Source: Solilutibacter pythonis
Lineage (GTDB): Bacteria > Pseudomonadota > Gammaproteobacteria > Xanthomonadales > Xanthomonadaceae
Assembly (NCBI RefSeq): GCF_003697345.1
Contig: NZ_RFLY01000021.1
Coordinates: forward strand, 1-52,865
Reading direction: 5' to 3'
Length of the DNA: 52,865 nucleotides
The position numbers were made by a program, and so were the translations under genes. The notes beneath the pieces were generated by a model. That model ran no database searches and was not told the DNA's origin. It saw only the letters and a program-made list of their open reading frames with translations. Position 1 is the first letter of the stretch. Each line of letters opens with the position of its first letter. Of this stretch, positions 11,964 to 20,132 are shown piece by piece.

Positions 11964-12051
11964 CCCGGCCGCGGCCGGCGGCATTTTCGTATTCATGACC
12001 GGCCGGCCGCGCGCGGGCCAGATTGCAGGCATTTACACGGCCGAATATGTC

Positions 12052-12660
12052 ATGCGCCCAATCCCCCTCCTGCCACTCGTCGTCGTCGCCCTGACCATCG
12101 CCGCCTGCCAACGCCACGAACGCGTGCCGATGCCCGATATCCGCATCAACCCGCAACCGCAGGAAAAATACGAAATCACCATGCGCGTCGTCGGCGCACC
12201 AAGACCTTTCGAGAAAGTCATCGGCACCGCGCAGTACGATATTCCCGATCATGACGATGCCTGCATTCCCACCGACTACACCATCGCACCACTGAGCGGC
12301 ATCAAGAACAGACCAAGCAAAGACATGCCGGTGGAATGGCACAAGGTTTCGGACACCGAGTACCGTACCGAGGTCTATCTGGATGCCCTGCTGGACGAGG
12401 ACTATTACGGCTTGGGGACTTGCCGGTGGTATCTGACTGCTGTACGTGCAAAGCTGATTTCCGAACCTGCTATTTTCGTCACTTCAATCGTGAACAAACT
12501 ACTACTGTCAGGACAAGAAGGTGTGACCTTCGCCAACAAGGAATTTTTCAATTCCCCTCCCCCTTCTTTCGGCTTTTATTCCATGCTGAAGCCCGGCAAA
12601 TACCAGCCGGGTGACGGTCAATTCCAGATCAACTTCACTGCCCGCAAGGTGATGCCATGA
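12052..12660 (+). CDS. Lipoprotein, probable immunity protein for the adjacent lipase effector
   Basis: 202 residues. The N-terminus is a lipoprotein signal with lipobox IAAC, lipidated Cys19. Residues 20-202 are not a family I recognise; the C-terminal part has two close Pro/Phe motifs (FFNSPPPSFGFYSM). The gene overlaps the next gene by four bases (ATGA), so the two are translationally coupled. In Xanthomonas-type T4SS killing, immunity genes encode exported or lipidated proteins, usually just upstream of the effector gene, which fits exactly. The immunity role is inferred from this arrangement. Start chosen so that the lipobox falls at residue 19. Confidence 0.72.
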   Translation: MRPIPLLPLVVVALTIAACQRHERVPMPDIRINPQPQEKYEITMRVVGAPRPFEKVIGTAQYDIPDHDDACIPTDYTIAPLSGIKNRPSKDMPVEWHKVSDTEYRTEVYLDALLDEDYYGLGTCRWYLTAVRAKLISEPAIFVTSIVNKLLLSGQEGVTFANKEFFNSPPPSFGFYSMLKPGKYQPGDGQFQINFTARKVMP

Positions 12661-14186
12661 GCCGCCCACTGACCAGCCACGACTATGCTGCACTGGCTTA
12701 CGATAGCTATACAGATCGGGTAGCCGACCCACAAAAAGAAATTGACATCGAGGGCCGTGATTACCGAATCCTCGCCACCGCCAGCCATCTCAACGGCTAT
12801 CAGGGCACGCTGTATCACGACGTTGAAAGCAATACCGTCGTCGTCGCCCACCGCGGCTCCGAACTCGACACCTCACTCAAATTCGCCCAGGACTGGGGTT
12901 TCACCAATGCCCAGATGGTCCTCCGCCGGGTCAACCCGCAGATAGCATCCGCCGATGCCCTGACCCGCGAGGCGCTGGAATGGTCCAAACGATTGGCCGG
13001 CCCGGATGGCCAGCCCGCCACCGTCACCACCACCGGCCACTCCATGGGCGGCACCCACACCCAGGTCATGGCCTATCGCTACGGCCTGTACGGCGAGACC
13101 TTCAACGCCTTCGGCGCCAACAGTCTGGCGCTGCGCGTGCCCGCCGACCCGCAGGCCAACGTCATCAACCACGTGCGCGCCACCGACATGGTCAGCGCCC
13201 TCAGCCACCATTACGGCGAGGTGCGCGGCTATGCCATCCGCAAGGACGTGCAGGATCTGCTGGCCGACGGCGAGGACCCGCGCATCCAGGGCGTGGCCGG
13301 ATTCCTCCATGACGCCAAGCAGGTGGGCCTCGCCCCGCACGACATTCAGCAGTTCTACCGGCAGAACCCGGTGTCCGGCGCGCCATTACTGTCGCAGGAA
13401 AACGCCGCGCGCTTCGAACAGAACCGCGGCATGTTCCAGGCTTTCCGCCACGACCTTTATCAAACGCGCGCCATGCTGGGCAACGGCATGGACCTCAAGC
13501 GCGAGTTCGAGAACGCCATGGAGCACCGCCTGCCGGGCGATCCCGCGCGTCTGCCCAAGCCGCCGCAGGAATGGGATGCCGGTTTCCCCGAGCTGTTCAA
13601 GCGCGAGGCCATGCGCTACCACTTGCGGCAGCGCGAGAGCCTGGAACTGCTGATCGACGGCATCCGCTCCACTCCGGGCCGGGTCATGGATTGGGGCGGG
13701 GAAAAGATGCAGCAACTGGAAGAAAACGTCCGGCGGGAATTGGGGGTGCCGCTTTCCTCGCTCGACACCCCGCAGGCCGCACCGCCGCCGCCGCGCCTGG
13801 ACGACCCCGGCCACCCGCGCCACGCCATGTACCTGGGCGCGCTGGCGGGCATGTTGGAGATTGACGAGAAGCACCAACGCGCGCCGGACGGCCGCACCCT
13901 CCAGGCCGCCGCCGCATTGGCCACCGCGGCCACCGCCAACGGCCTGAAGCAGATCGACCACATTCTGTTGAGCAGGGATGGGACGAACCTGATCGCGATG
14001 GAGGGCGAGCCCGGCAACCCGACACGGCGCATGGCGACATTGCCCACCCTGGCCGCGCTGGATCAACCGATGGACGAGAGCCTGGCGCAGATTGCGCAAT
14101 CGGAGCGGGCGCAGGCCAGCCAACAACTGGCCGAGCAGCAGAATCAACAACAACAGCAGCAGCAACGCGGCCTTGTGATGGGGTGA
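12657..14186 (+). CDS. Class-3 lipase with C-terminal XVIPCD: putative X-T4SS antibacterial effector
   Basis: 509 residues. The N-terminal half is an alpha/beta-hydrolase of the class-3 lipase type: VVVAHRGSE near the oxyanion strand (61-69), nucleophile Ser129 in GHSMGG (127-132) and a plausible acid in RATDMVS (Asp177). Residues 381-482 fit the XVIPCD secretion domain: DPGHPRHAMY, DGRTLQAAAALATAA, GLKQIDHILLS and a terminal RMATLPTLAALDQPMDESL block. A glutamine-rich tail follows, as in many X-Tfe proteins. There is no signal peptide, as expected for a T4SS substrate. It is coupled to the upstream lipoprotein. It probably degrades lipids of rival cells in the periplasm or membrane. No T4SS genes are in the window. 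Confidence 0.86.
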   Translation: MSRPLTSHDYAALAYDSYTDRVADPQKEIDIEGRDYRILATASHLNGYQGTLYHDVESNTVVVAHRGSELDTSLKFAQDWGFTNAQMVLRRVNPQIASADALTREALEWSKRLAGPDGQPATVTTTGHSMGGTHTQVMAYRYGLYGETFNAFGANSLALRVPADPQANVINHVRATDMVSALSHHYGEVRGYAIRKDVQDLLADGEDPRIQGVAGFLHDAKQVGLAPHDIQQFYRQNPVSGAPLLSQENAARFEQNRGMFQAFRHDLYQTRAMLGNGMDLKREFENAMEHRLPGDPARLPKPPQEWDAGFPELFKREAMRYHLRQRESLELLIDGIRSTPGRVMDWGGEKMQQLEENVRRELGVPLSSLDTPQAAPPPPRLDDPGHPRHAMYLGALAGMLEIDEKHQRAPDGRTLQAAAALATAATANGLKQIDHILLSRDGTNLIAMEGEPGNPTRRMATLPTLAALDQPMDESLAQIAQSERAQASQQLAEQQNQQQQQQQRGLVMG

Positions 14187-14201
14187 GCGGCCCGGGCCGC
14201 C

Positions 14202-15068
14202 TCAACGCCCCGCCAAAAATTCCGCCGCCACCGCCGCCACGGCCGCCGGCGTTTCCATATGCAGGTGGTGGGTGCCGGGCATGACGAACATTTCGCCCCT
14301 CGGCAGACAGGCCGCATAGCGGCGGCGCACGTCGTCGGGCAGGTAGGGCTGGGCGGGGTCGGCGAACACCACCCGGGCCGGGCATTCGATTCCGGCCACC
14401 AGCACCTCGATCTGTTCGTCCACCGGGCGGATGAACGTCGGCACCATCAACCGCTGGTCGCTCGACCAGACAAAGCCCCCCTCGCATTCGCGGATACCGC
14501 GCTCGACGATCAAACGCGCCACCGGCGCGCTCATTTGATTGGCCCGCATCCGCGCCTGGATCGCCTCCTCGACACGCTCGAACACGCGCAGCGGCTTTTC
14601 GCGCAGCATGCGGCTGGCCCGCACCGACTCGCGCAGGCGCTCAGCGGTGTGTTCGGCGTGGTCGGACAGCCCGCCCAGCGCCTCGATGCAGACCAGCTTC
14701 TCGATGCGCTCCGGCACCGATGCGGCGACCAGGCTGGCGATCCCCGCCCCCATCGAATGCCCAAGCAGACCGAAGCGCGACCAGCCCAGCGCATCGGCCA
14801 CATCCAATACGTGGTGGACGGCCAGTTCGAAAGTGTAGTTCGCGCCCGCCGGCAGATGCACGCTGCGGCCGTGGCCGGGCAAATCGATGGCGACGAGTTC
14901 GACGTCATCGAGATATTCGGCCAGCGGCGCGAAGCTCGCGGCATTGTCCAACCAGCCGTGCAGGGCGAGCACGCGCGGCCGGCCGGCCGCCCCGCCACGC
15001 AGACCGGCGACGCGCCCGAGCGGGATATCGATGGATGTTTCTTGAAGACGCATGGAAATAGGATTCAA
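14202..15068 (-). CDS. Alpha/beta-fold hydrolase
   Basis: 288 residues if the TTG at 15068 is used (GAGG lies seven bases upstream), 283 from the ATG at 15053, which lacks a ribosome site. Motifs: LALHGWLDNAASF (oxyanion loop), DLPGHGRS, nucleophile elbow GLLGHSMGAGIAS, and a C-terminal His in MPGTHHLHMETP. A cap region of about 60 Arg/Glu-rich residues (ERLRESVRASRMLREKP) is inserted. Substrate unknown; esterase or epoxide-hydrolase-like enzymes share this fold. It converges on the lipase-effector gene, 15 bases from its stop. Confidence 0.88.
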   Translation of the reverse strand: MNPISMRLQETSIDIPLGRVAGLRGGAAGRPRVLALHGWLDNAASFAPLAEYLDDVELVAIDLPGHGRSVHLPAGANYTFELAVHHVLDVADALGWSRFGLLGHSMGAGIASLVAASVPERIEKLVCIEALGGLSDHAEHTAERLRESVRASRMLREKPLRVFERVEEAIQARMRANQMSAPVARLIVERGIRECEGGFVWSSDQRLMVPTFIRPVDEQIEVLVAGIECPARVVFADPAQPYLPDDVRRRYAACLPRGEMFVMPGTHHLHMETPAAVAAVAAEFLAGR

Positions 15069-15152
15069 CTCTCGACCTCAGCCGATTTTGGCACAGCCAC
15101 GTGCTTTGATTCCGCATTGCCCACGCCGCGGGACGGCCCCGCGAGGGAGGGG

Positions 15153-15542
15153 TCAGGGCCTTTTCTTCGACAGGGCGCTGGCGATCCCCACCCCGACGAG
15201 AAACGAAACGATCGTCCCCGCCATGCTGAAGAAGGCGGAAACGGAAAACAACCAAACGTTGACGAATGCGCCAACCACGTTTTCACTCACGCCGCTCATG
15301 ACGAGCGGAATCGAGAATATATAGACGTATATGGCTGAGATCAGCCCCGAATAGTAGGAAACCGTCAACACCGGCAGCGATAAGGCCACCACCGCGGCAA
15401 ACGCGCCTTTCCGGTTGCCGGGGGTATCGGCGCTCGCGAACTGTCTTTTGAGCAAGATCGATGCCAGTTTGTACCCGAGCGGCAAGCCGGCCACCATGCC
15501 GGCCACGGGCGCATATTCCAGGATCAGAGACTGTATATCCAC
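15153..15542 (-). CDS. Small hypothetical membrane protein
   Basis: About 129 residues with three or four hydrophobic helices (for example AAVVALSLPVLTVSYYSGL and NVWLFSVSAFFSMAGTIVSF) ending in a basic tail ALSKKRP. Not recognised. The frame is open well upstream into hemH, so the start is uncertain: GTG at 15542 (MDIQSLILEYAPV) or ATG at 15497 are the candidates, neither with a good ribosome site. It lies 52 bases downstream of hemH on the same strand and could be cotranscribed. Confidence 0.6.
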   Translation of the reverse strand: MDIQSLILEYAPVAGMVAGLPLGYKLASILLKRQFASADTPGNRKGAFAAVVALSLPVLTVSYYSGLISAIYVYIFSIPLVMSGVSENVVGAFVNVWLFSVSAFFSMAGTIVSFLVGVGIASALSKKRP

Positions 15543-15594
15543 GCTGGGTACGACGATTGGCCCGTTTCGATCCTCGGCCCGCCCGACGCCACCG

Positions 15595-16611
15595 TCAAGC
15601 GTGATTTTCGGAGGTGTCGGAAACCGAACGACCCGGAATTCCTCCAGCCCGGACGATTTCCGCCAGCGCCTCGGCATGCGCGGAGCTGTCGTTGAGGCAG
15701 GCGACGTAGCGGAACTCCCCGCCGCCCGCCGCGCGGAAGGCATCGGCGTTCTGCATCGCGATTTCCTCCAACGTTTCCAGGCAATCAACCGAGAAACCGG
15801 GGCAGACGACGTCGAGCCGGCGCACGCCCTCGCGGCCGAGCCGCTCCACCGTGGCCAGTGTGTACGGCTGCAACCAGCGCTCACGGCCGAAGCGCGACTG
15901 GTAGGTCAGCACGATCTCCTCGCGGCCGAGGCCGAGCGCGGCGGCGATCGCCCGCGTGCCGGCCTCGCACTGCGCGGCATACGGGTCGCCGCCCTTCACC
16001 AGCCGCTCGGGAATGCCGTGGAAGGACAGCAGCAGTTTCTCGCCGCGGCCATACGCGGCCCAGTGCGCGCGGATCGAACCGGCGACGGCGGCCACCCAGC
16101 CGGGATCGTCGTGATAATCGCGGACGGTTTCGATGCGGGCGCCGGGCAGGCGCGCGCGCGCGGCGTCGACCACGTCCTCGACCGAGGCGGTGGTGGTGGT
16201 CGAATACTGCGGATACAGCGGCAACACGGTGATGTCGCGGATGCCCTCGCCATGCAGTTTCTCGATTGCCGCGCCCAACGCCGGCTGGCCGTAGCGCATC
16301 GCCGGCAGCACCTTCCAGCCCGGCATCCGCGCCGCCACCGCCGCGGCAAGACGGGTGGTATGGGCCAACAGCGGCGAGCCTTCGTCCATCCATATCTCGG
16401 CGTACTTCTCCGCCACCACCGGGCTGCGCCGCGGCAGGATGACGAAATCCAGCAGCGGCTTCCACAGCAGCGGCGGAATCTGCACCACGCGCCGGTCGGT
16501 GAGGAATTCGCGCAGGTAGGCGCGTACCGCATCGGTGCTGGGCGCGGCGGGCGTGCCGAGGTTGGCGAGGACGAGACCGCGCATGGCGGCAACTGGCGAG
16601 GGCGCTGGCAT
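15595..16611 (-). CDS. hemH: Ferrochelatase
   Basis: Inserts ferrous iron into protoporphyrin IX, the last step of haem synthesis. 338 residues from ATG 16611; ATG 16584 (MRGLVLANLGTP) is an alternative nine codons later. Family signatures: NLGTPAAPSTDAVRAYLREF, SPLLAHTTRLAA, the active-site histidine in LLSFHGIPERLVKGGDPY, and CPGFSVDCLETLEEI. The C-terminal WEF-type region is replaced by a short polar tail. It is divergent from the SYLF-domain gene. The window also holds hemF, the aerobic step two reactions earlier. Confidence 0.95.
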   Translation of the reverse strand: MPAPSPVAAMRGLVLANLGTPAAPSTDAVRAYLREFLTDRRVVQIPPLLWKPLLDFVILPRRSPVVAEKYAEIWMDEGSPLLAHTTRLAAAVAARMPGWKVLPAMRYGQPALGAAIEKLHGEGIRDITVLPLYPQYSTTTTASVEDVVDAARARLPGARIETVRDYHDDPGWVAAVAGSIRAHWAAYGRGEKLLLSFHGIPERLVKGGDPYAAQCEAGTRAIAAALGLGREEIVLTYQSRFGRERWLQPYTLATVERLGREGVRRLDVVCPGFSVDCLETLEEIAMQNADAFRAAGGGEFRYVACLNDSSAHAEALAEIVRAGGIPGRSVSDTSENHA

Positions 16612-16725
16612 AGGACGACAAGGATACCGTCGGTCCCCGCGCGTCGGGCCGATGTTCATCTGCGGGCCGACATCGCGCATTCGGCTGCGACTATCCTGCG
16701 ACAGTTCCCCGCTACGGATATCGCC

Positions 16726-17574
16726 ATGCGCCGCCTTGCCGCCCTTGCCCTCGCCACCACACTCGCCACCCCGTCCGCCTTCGCCGGCGAGGCCGAGGAC
16801 GCGCGCGCCAAGGACGCGGTGCGGGTGTTGAACGAAAGCCTGGCGATCCCCGAATCGGCCATCCCCGACAAGCTGTTCGACGAGGCGCGCGGCATCGTCA
16901 TCGTGCCCGACACCATCAAGGCCGGGTTGGTGCTCGGCGGCCGCCGCGGCCTGGGGCTGATGTCGGTGAAGACCGCCGACGGCAGTTGGTCGAACCCGGT
17001 GTTCGTCAAGCTCGTCGGCGGCAGCATCGGCTTCCAGGCCGGCGTGCAGTCGTCCGACGTGGTGCTGGTGATCCGCAACGATCGCGGAGTGGAAAACATC
17101 GTCAACGGCAAATTCACCCTCGGCGCCGACGCCGCCGTGGCCGCCGGCCCGGTCGGGCGCAACGCCGCCGCCGCCACCGACGGCCAGTTCAAGGCCGAGA
17201 TATGGTCGTGGTCGCGCTCGCGCGGGCTGTTTGCCGGGGTGGCGCTGGATGGCGCCGTGCTGAGGATCGACAACGCCGCCAACCAGCTCGTCTACGGCGA
17301 AGGCGCGACACCGCGCATGATCTTCGAAAACCGCGCGCCGCGCGCCGCCGATCCCGCCGTGGTGGCGATGCGCGACGCCCTGGAGGAAGCCACCGCCACC
17401 GCCCGCGCCCGCCGCCACGAGCCGGAAGAAAGGCCGGTCCACGCACCGGTGGCACAGCCGGCCACGCCCACGGCCCCGGCCAGCGCGCCTGCCGCCAACC
17501 CGCCACCGGCCCAGCCGCCACAGCCCGCGCAGAACAGCCAGGTCAAGACCACGCCGCTCACCGACGGCGGCTGA
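16726..17574 (+). CDS. Secreted SYLF (YSC84-like) domain protein
   Basis: 282 residues with a signal peptide ([20 protein letters not shown]). Residues about 30-205 form a SYLF/YSC84 lipid-binding domain: [55 protein letters not shown] and [19 protein letters not shown]. The last 75 residues are a low-complexity Pro/Ala tail. Such proteins are periplasmic or envelope-associated and bind phosphoinositides in eukaryotes; the bacterial role is unclear. It precedes tatA by about 70 bases. Confidence 0.85.
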   Translation: MRRLAALALATTLATPSAFAGEAEDARAKDAVRVLNESLAIPESAIPDKLFDEARGIVIVPDTIKAGLVLGGRRGLGLMSVKTADGSWSNPVFVKLVGGSIGFQAGVQSSDVVLVIRNDRGVENIVNGKFTLGADAAVAAGPVGRNAAAATDGQFKAEIWSWSRSRGLFAGVALDGAVLRIDNAANQLVYGEGATPRMIFENRAPRAADPAVVAMRDALEEATATARARRHEPEERPVHAPVAQPATPTAPASAPAANPPPAQPPQPAQNSQVKTTPLTDGG

Positions 17575-17645
17575 GACCGGCGCGCCGATCCCATCGGTCA
17601 CCTGCGTTATCCTTCGCTCTCCCGTTTCCGCCCGGACTCCCTGCC

Positions 17646-17867
17646 ATGCTTGGTTGGCGCGAACTACTCATCCTGCTGGTCATCGTCCTGCTGGTCTTCG
17701 GCGCCAAGCGCCTGCGCAACATCGGCGAAGACCTCGGCGGCGCGGTCAAGGGCTTCAAAAAAGGCATGGCCGAGCCGGAAGACCCGAAGCAGCTTGGTGA
17801 CGGTCGCGACAACGAGACGAAGACCGCGCCGCGCCGCGAGGACAGCACGCCGCCGCGCGACGCCTGA
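17646..17867 (+). CDS. tatA: Sec-independent translocase subunit TatA
   Basis: 73 residues. N-terminal membrane helix ([18 protein letters not shown]), [15 protein letters not shown] hinge and amphipathic helix with the family-typical VKGFKKGM, then a charged disordered tail. It forms the translocation pore of the Tat system that exports folded proteins. First gene of a compact tatABC cluster. Confidence 0.95.
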   Translation: MLGWRELLILLVIVLLVFGAKRLRNIGEDLGGAVKGFKKGMAEPEDPKQLGDGRDNETKTAPRREDSTPPRDA

Positions 17868-17896
17868 ACCGGCGCGTCCGGGCGTGAACCGCGGCC

Positions 17897-18265
17897 ATGT
17901 TTGAAATCAGCTTTCCCGAACTCGTCATCCTGGCGGTGATCGCCCTCCTGGTGCTCGGCCCCGAACGCTTGCCGAAGGCGGCGCGCTTCGCCGGGCTGTG
18001 GGTACGCCGCGCCCGCGCGCACTGGCATTCGGTGAAGAGCGAATTCGAACGCGAACTGGCCGACGAGGAACTGCGCCACAACCTGGAAGCCACCCGCAAG
18101 GCGCTGGCCGAAGCGGAAAACGAACTGCGTCAGAGCGCATCGAACATCGAACAGATCGCGCGCGAAGCCGCCGCCCCGGCTGCCGCGGCCCCGGTCAGCG
18201 AGCCGGCCGCGCCGCCTTCCGCCCTGGCTGCCGACGCCGCCCGCCGCGACGATCCCGCCCGATGA
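17897..18265 (+). CDS. tatB: Sec-independent translocase subunit TatB
   Basis: 122 residues. It begins MFEISFPELVILAVIALLVL with the invariant Glu in the membrane helix and GPERLPKAAR hinge. A long amphipathic helix (residues about 20-85) is followed by an Ala/Pro-rich tail. It works with TatC to bind twin-arginine signal peptides. The stop overlaps the tatC start. Confidence 0.95.
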   Translation: MFEISFPELVILAVIALLVLGPERLPKAARFAGLWVRRARAHWHSVKSEFERELADEELRHNLEATRKALAEAENELRQSASNIEQIAREAAAPAAAAPVSEPAAPPSALAADAARRDDPAR

Positions 18266-19023
18266 ACGACGCCAGCGCCACCGCCGGCTGGCTCTCGCAC
18301 CTGGTCGAGCTACGCGCGCGGCTGGTCAAGGTGGCGGTCACGGTGATCGTGCTGTTCGCCGCGCTGGCGGTATTCAGCGGCGAGCTTTACACCCTGCTGG
18401 CCGAACCGATGGTGGCCGCCCTACCGGCGGGCAGCCAGATGATCGCCACCGATCCCCTCACGCCGTTCTCCACCCCGCTGCGGCTGGCGCTCTACCTGGC
18501 CCTGCTGCTGGCCGCGCCGGTACTGCTCTACCAGGGCTGGGCCTTCGTCGCGCCGGGACTCTATCGCCACGAAAAACGGCTGGCGGCGCCGCTCCTGGCC
18601 TCCTCCATGCTGCTGTTCTACGCCGGCTGCGCCTTCGCCTATTTCGTGCTGCTGCCGGCGATGTTCAAGTTCCTCGCCATGGCCCGGCCCGAAAGCGTGA
18701 CGATGATGCCGGACATCGCCCGCTACCTCGATTTCGTCGCGGTGATCGCCCTGGCCTCGGGCTTCAGCTTCGAGGTGCCGGTGGCGATCACCATCCTGGT
18801 GCTGCTGGGCTGGGTGACGCCGACGCAACTGCGCACGGCGCGCGGCTACGCGCTGATCGCCATCGCCGTCATCGCCATGATCATCACCCCCGGCGACGGC
18901 GTGTCGATGATCCTGATGATGATCCCGATGTACCTGCTGTACGAAGCCGGCATTCTGGCCGCCGCGGCGGTCGCACCGAAACCGGCCACGCCGCCCGATG
19001 CGCCCACCGACTCCGCCCGCTGA
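18262..19023 (+). CDS. tatC: Sec-independent translocase subunit TatC
   Basis: 253-residue six-helix membrane protein that recognises twin-arginine signal peptides. The N-terminal HLVELRARL motif, the DPLTPFSTPLRLALYLALLL region and FVAPGLYRHEKRL are diagnostic. ATGA overlap with tatB gives coupled translation. Its end overlaps the RDD gene by 26 bases. Confidence 0.96.
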   Translation: MNDASATAGWLSHLVELRARLVKVAVTVIVLFAALAVFSGELYTLLAEPMVAALPAGSQMIATDPLTPFSTPLRLALYLALLLAAPVLLYQGWAFVAPGLYRHEKRLAAPLLASSMLLFYAGCAFAYFVLLPAMFKFLAMARPESVTMMPDIARYLDFVAVIALASGFSFEVPVAITILVLLGWVTPTQLRTARGYALIAIAVIAMIITPGDGVSMILMMIPMYLLYEAGILAAAAVAPKPATPPDAPTDSAR

Positions 19024-19708
19024 CGCGCCCGCCGCCGGCCTGTGGCCGCGCACGGTGGCCTGGCTGGTCGATGCACTCCTGCTGGCGGCACTGGCCGCGA
19101 TGGCGTCCGCCGCATTGCCCGGCGCCCGCTGGCCGGCGCTGGTCGCCGCATGGCGGGCGCTTGGCGCGACCATGGGCCGGACAATGCTCACGATGTTCGA
19201 GCACGGCGGCGACCCGCCGAACATCCCGCTGGCGATGCTGGCCGCCAACGGCCCGCTGCGCCCCGCCATCGCCGAGGTGGCCGCCGCCCTGCACCACGCG
19301 CTTGCGCCGCCGCTGCTGCTATTGCTCGGCCTGGCCCTGCTCTACTGGCCGTTCGGCGAATCCGGCTCGGCCCAGGCGACGCCGGGCAAACGGCTCGTCG
19401 GCCTGCGCGTGACCGACGCCCATGGCCGGCGGCTCGGCCCCGTGCAGGCGTTGAAGCGCCACCTCGCCGGCGGCCTGTCCTGGCTCAGCCTCAACATCGG
19501 CCACCTGCTCGCCGCGCAAGGGCCGGAACACCTGGCCCTGCACGACCGCCTTGCCGACACCCGGGTGCGATGGCGCGATGGCGCGGCGCGGAAAACCCCG
19601 GCCTGGGGCTGGCTGCTGGTCGTCGCGGCGATGCTGCTACCGCCGCTGCTGGCGGCACAAGCCATGCTCGCCTTGGCGCGGGCAATGAACGCCGCGATGG
19701 GGCTGTAG
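18998..19708 (+). CDS. RDD-family membrane protein
   Basis: 236 residues with an RDD domain: PRTVAWLVDALLLAALAAM (first helix with Arg and Asp), GESGSAQATPGKRLVGLRV, and LADTRVRW. Additional helices occur at about 100-115 and 205-235. Function of RDD proteins is broadly unknown, with transport proposed for some. The start overlaps tatC by 26 bases, so it belongs to the tat transcript. The last 30 codons, including the stop, are duplicated in tandem downstream. Confidence 0.85.
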   Translation: MRPPTPPADAPAAGLWPRTVAWLVDALLLAALAAMASAALPGARWPALVAAWRALGATMGRTMLTMFEHGGDPPNIPLAMLAANGPLRPAIAEVAAALHHALAPPLLLLLGLALLYWPFGESGSAQATPGKRLVGLRVTDAHGRRLGPVQALKRHLAGGLSWLSLNIGHLLAAQGPEHLALHDRLADTRVRWRDGAARKTPAWGWLLVVAAMLLPPLLAAQAMLALARAMNAAMGL

Positions 19709-20048
19709 CGCCCCCGCCCGAGCTGTACGGCGCGCTGCTGGCCGTCGTGGCGATGCCGCCGCCGCTGCTGGCGGCACAAGCCATGCTCGCCTTGGCGCGG
19801 GCAATGAACGTCGCGATGGGGCTGTAGCGCCCCCGCCCGAGCTGTACGGCGCGCTGCTGGCCGTCGTGGCGATGCCGCCGCCGCTGCTGGCGGCACAAGC
19901 CATGCTCGCCTTGGCGCGGGCAACGAACGCCGCGATGGGGCTATACGGCGCGCTGCTGGCCGTCGCGGCGATGCTACTACCGCCGCTGCTGGCGGCACGC
20001 GCCATGCTCACCTTGGCGCGGGCAATGAACGTCGCGATGGGGCTGTAG
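19622..20048 (+). repeat. Four tandem copies of the RDD gene 3' end
   Basis: Copies begin at 19622 (inside the RDD gene), 19744, 19863 and 19962, giving periods of 122, 119 and 99 bases. Each encodes the same hydrophobic C-terminus (PPLLAAQAMLALARAMN plus a short AMGL end); copies 1, 2 and 4 end in TAG, while copy 3 has lost the stop-linker segment and reads into copy 4. Linkers contain GCCCCCGCCCGAGCTGTACG. This fills the gap before rhlB; no other gene is seen at 19709-20132. Confidence 0.92.
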
Positions 20049-20112
20049 CGCCTCCCGCCCGGGCTGCTCGGCGCGAGGGTTCGTTGCGCACGCCCCCGGC
20101 CACGAAGTAGCC

Positions 20113-20129
20113 GGTGCCGCGACGGCACC
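20113..20129 (-). terminator. Hairpin just after rhlB
   Basis: GGTGCC, GCGAC, GGCACC: a six-bp perfect stem three bases beyond the rhlB stop on the minus strand. It has no T run and is weak evidence for termination. Confidence 0.35.
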
Positions 20130-20132
20130 GCC

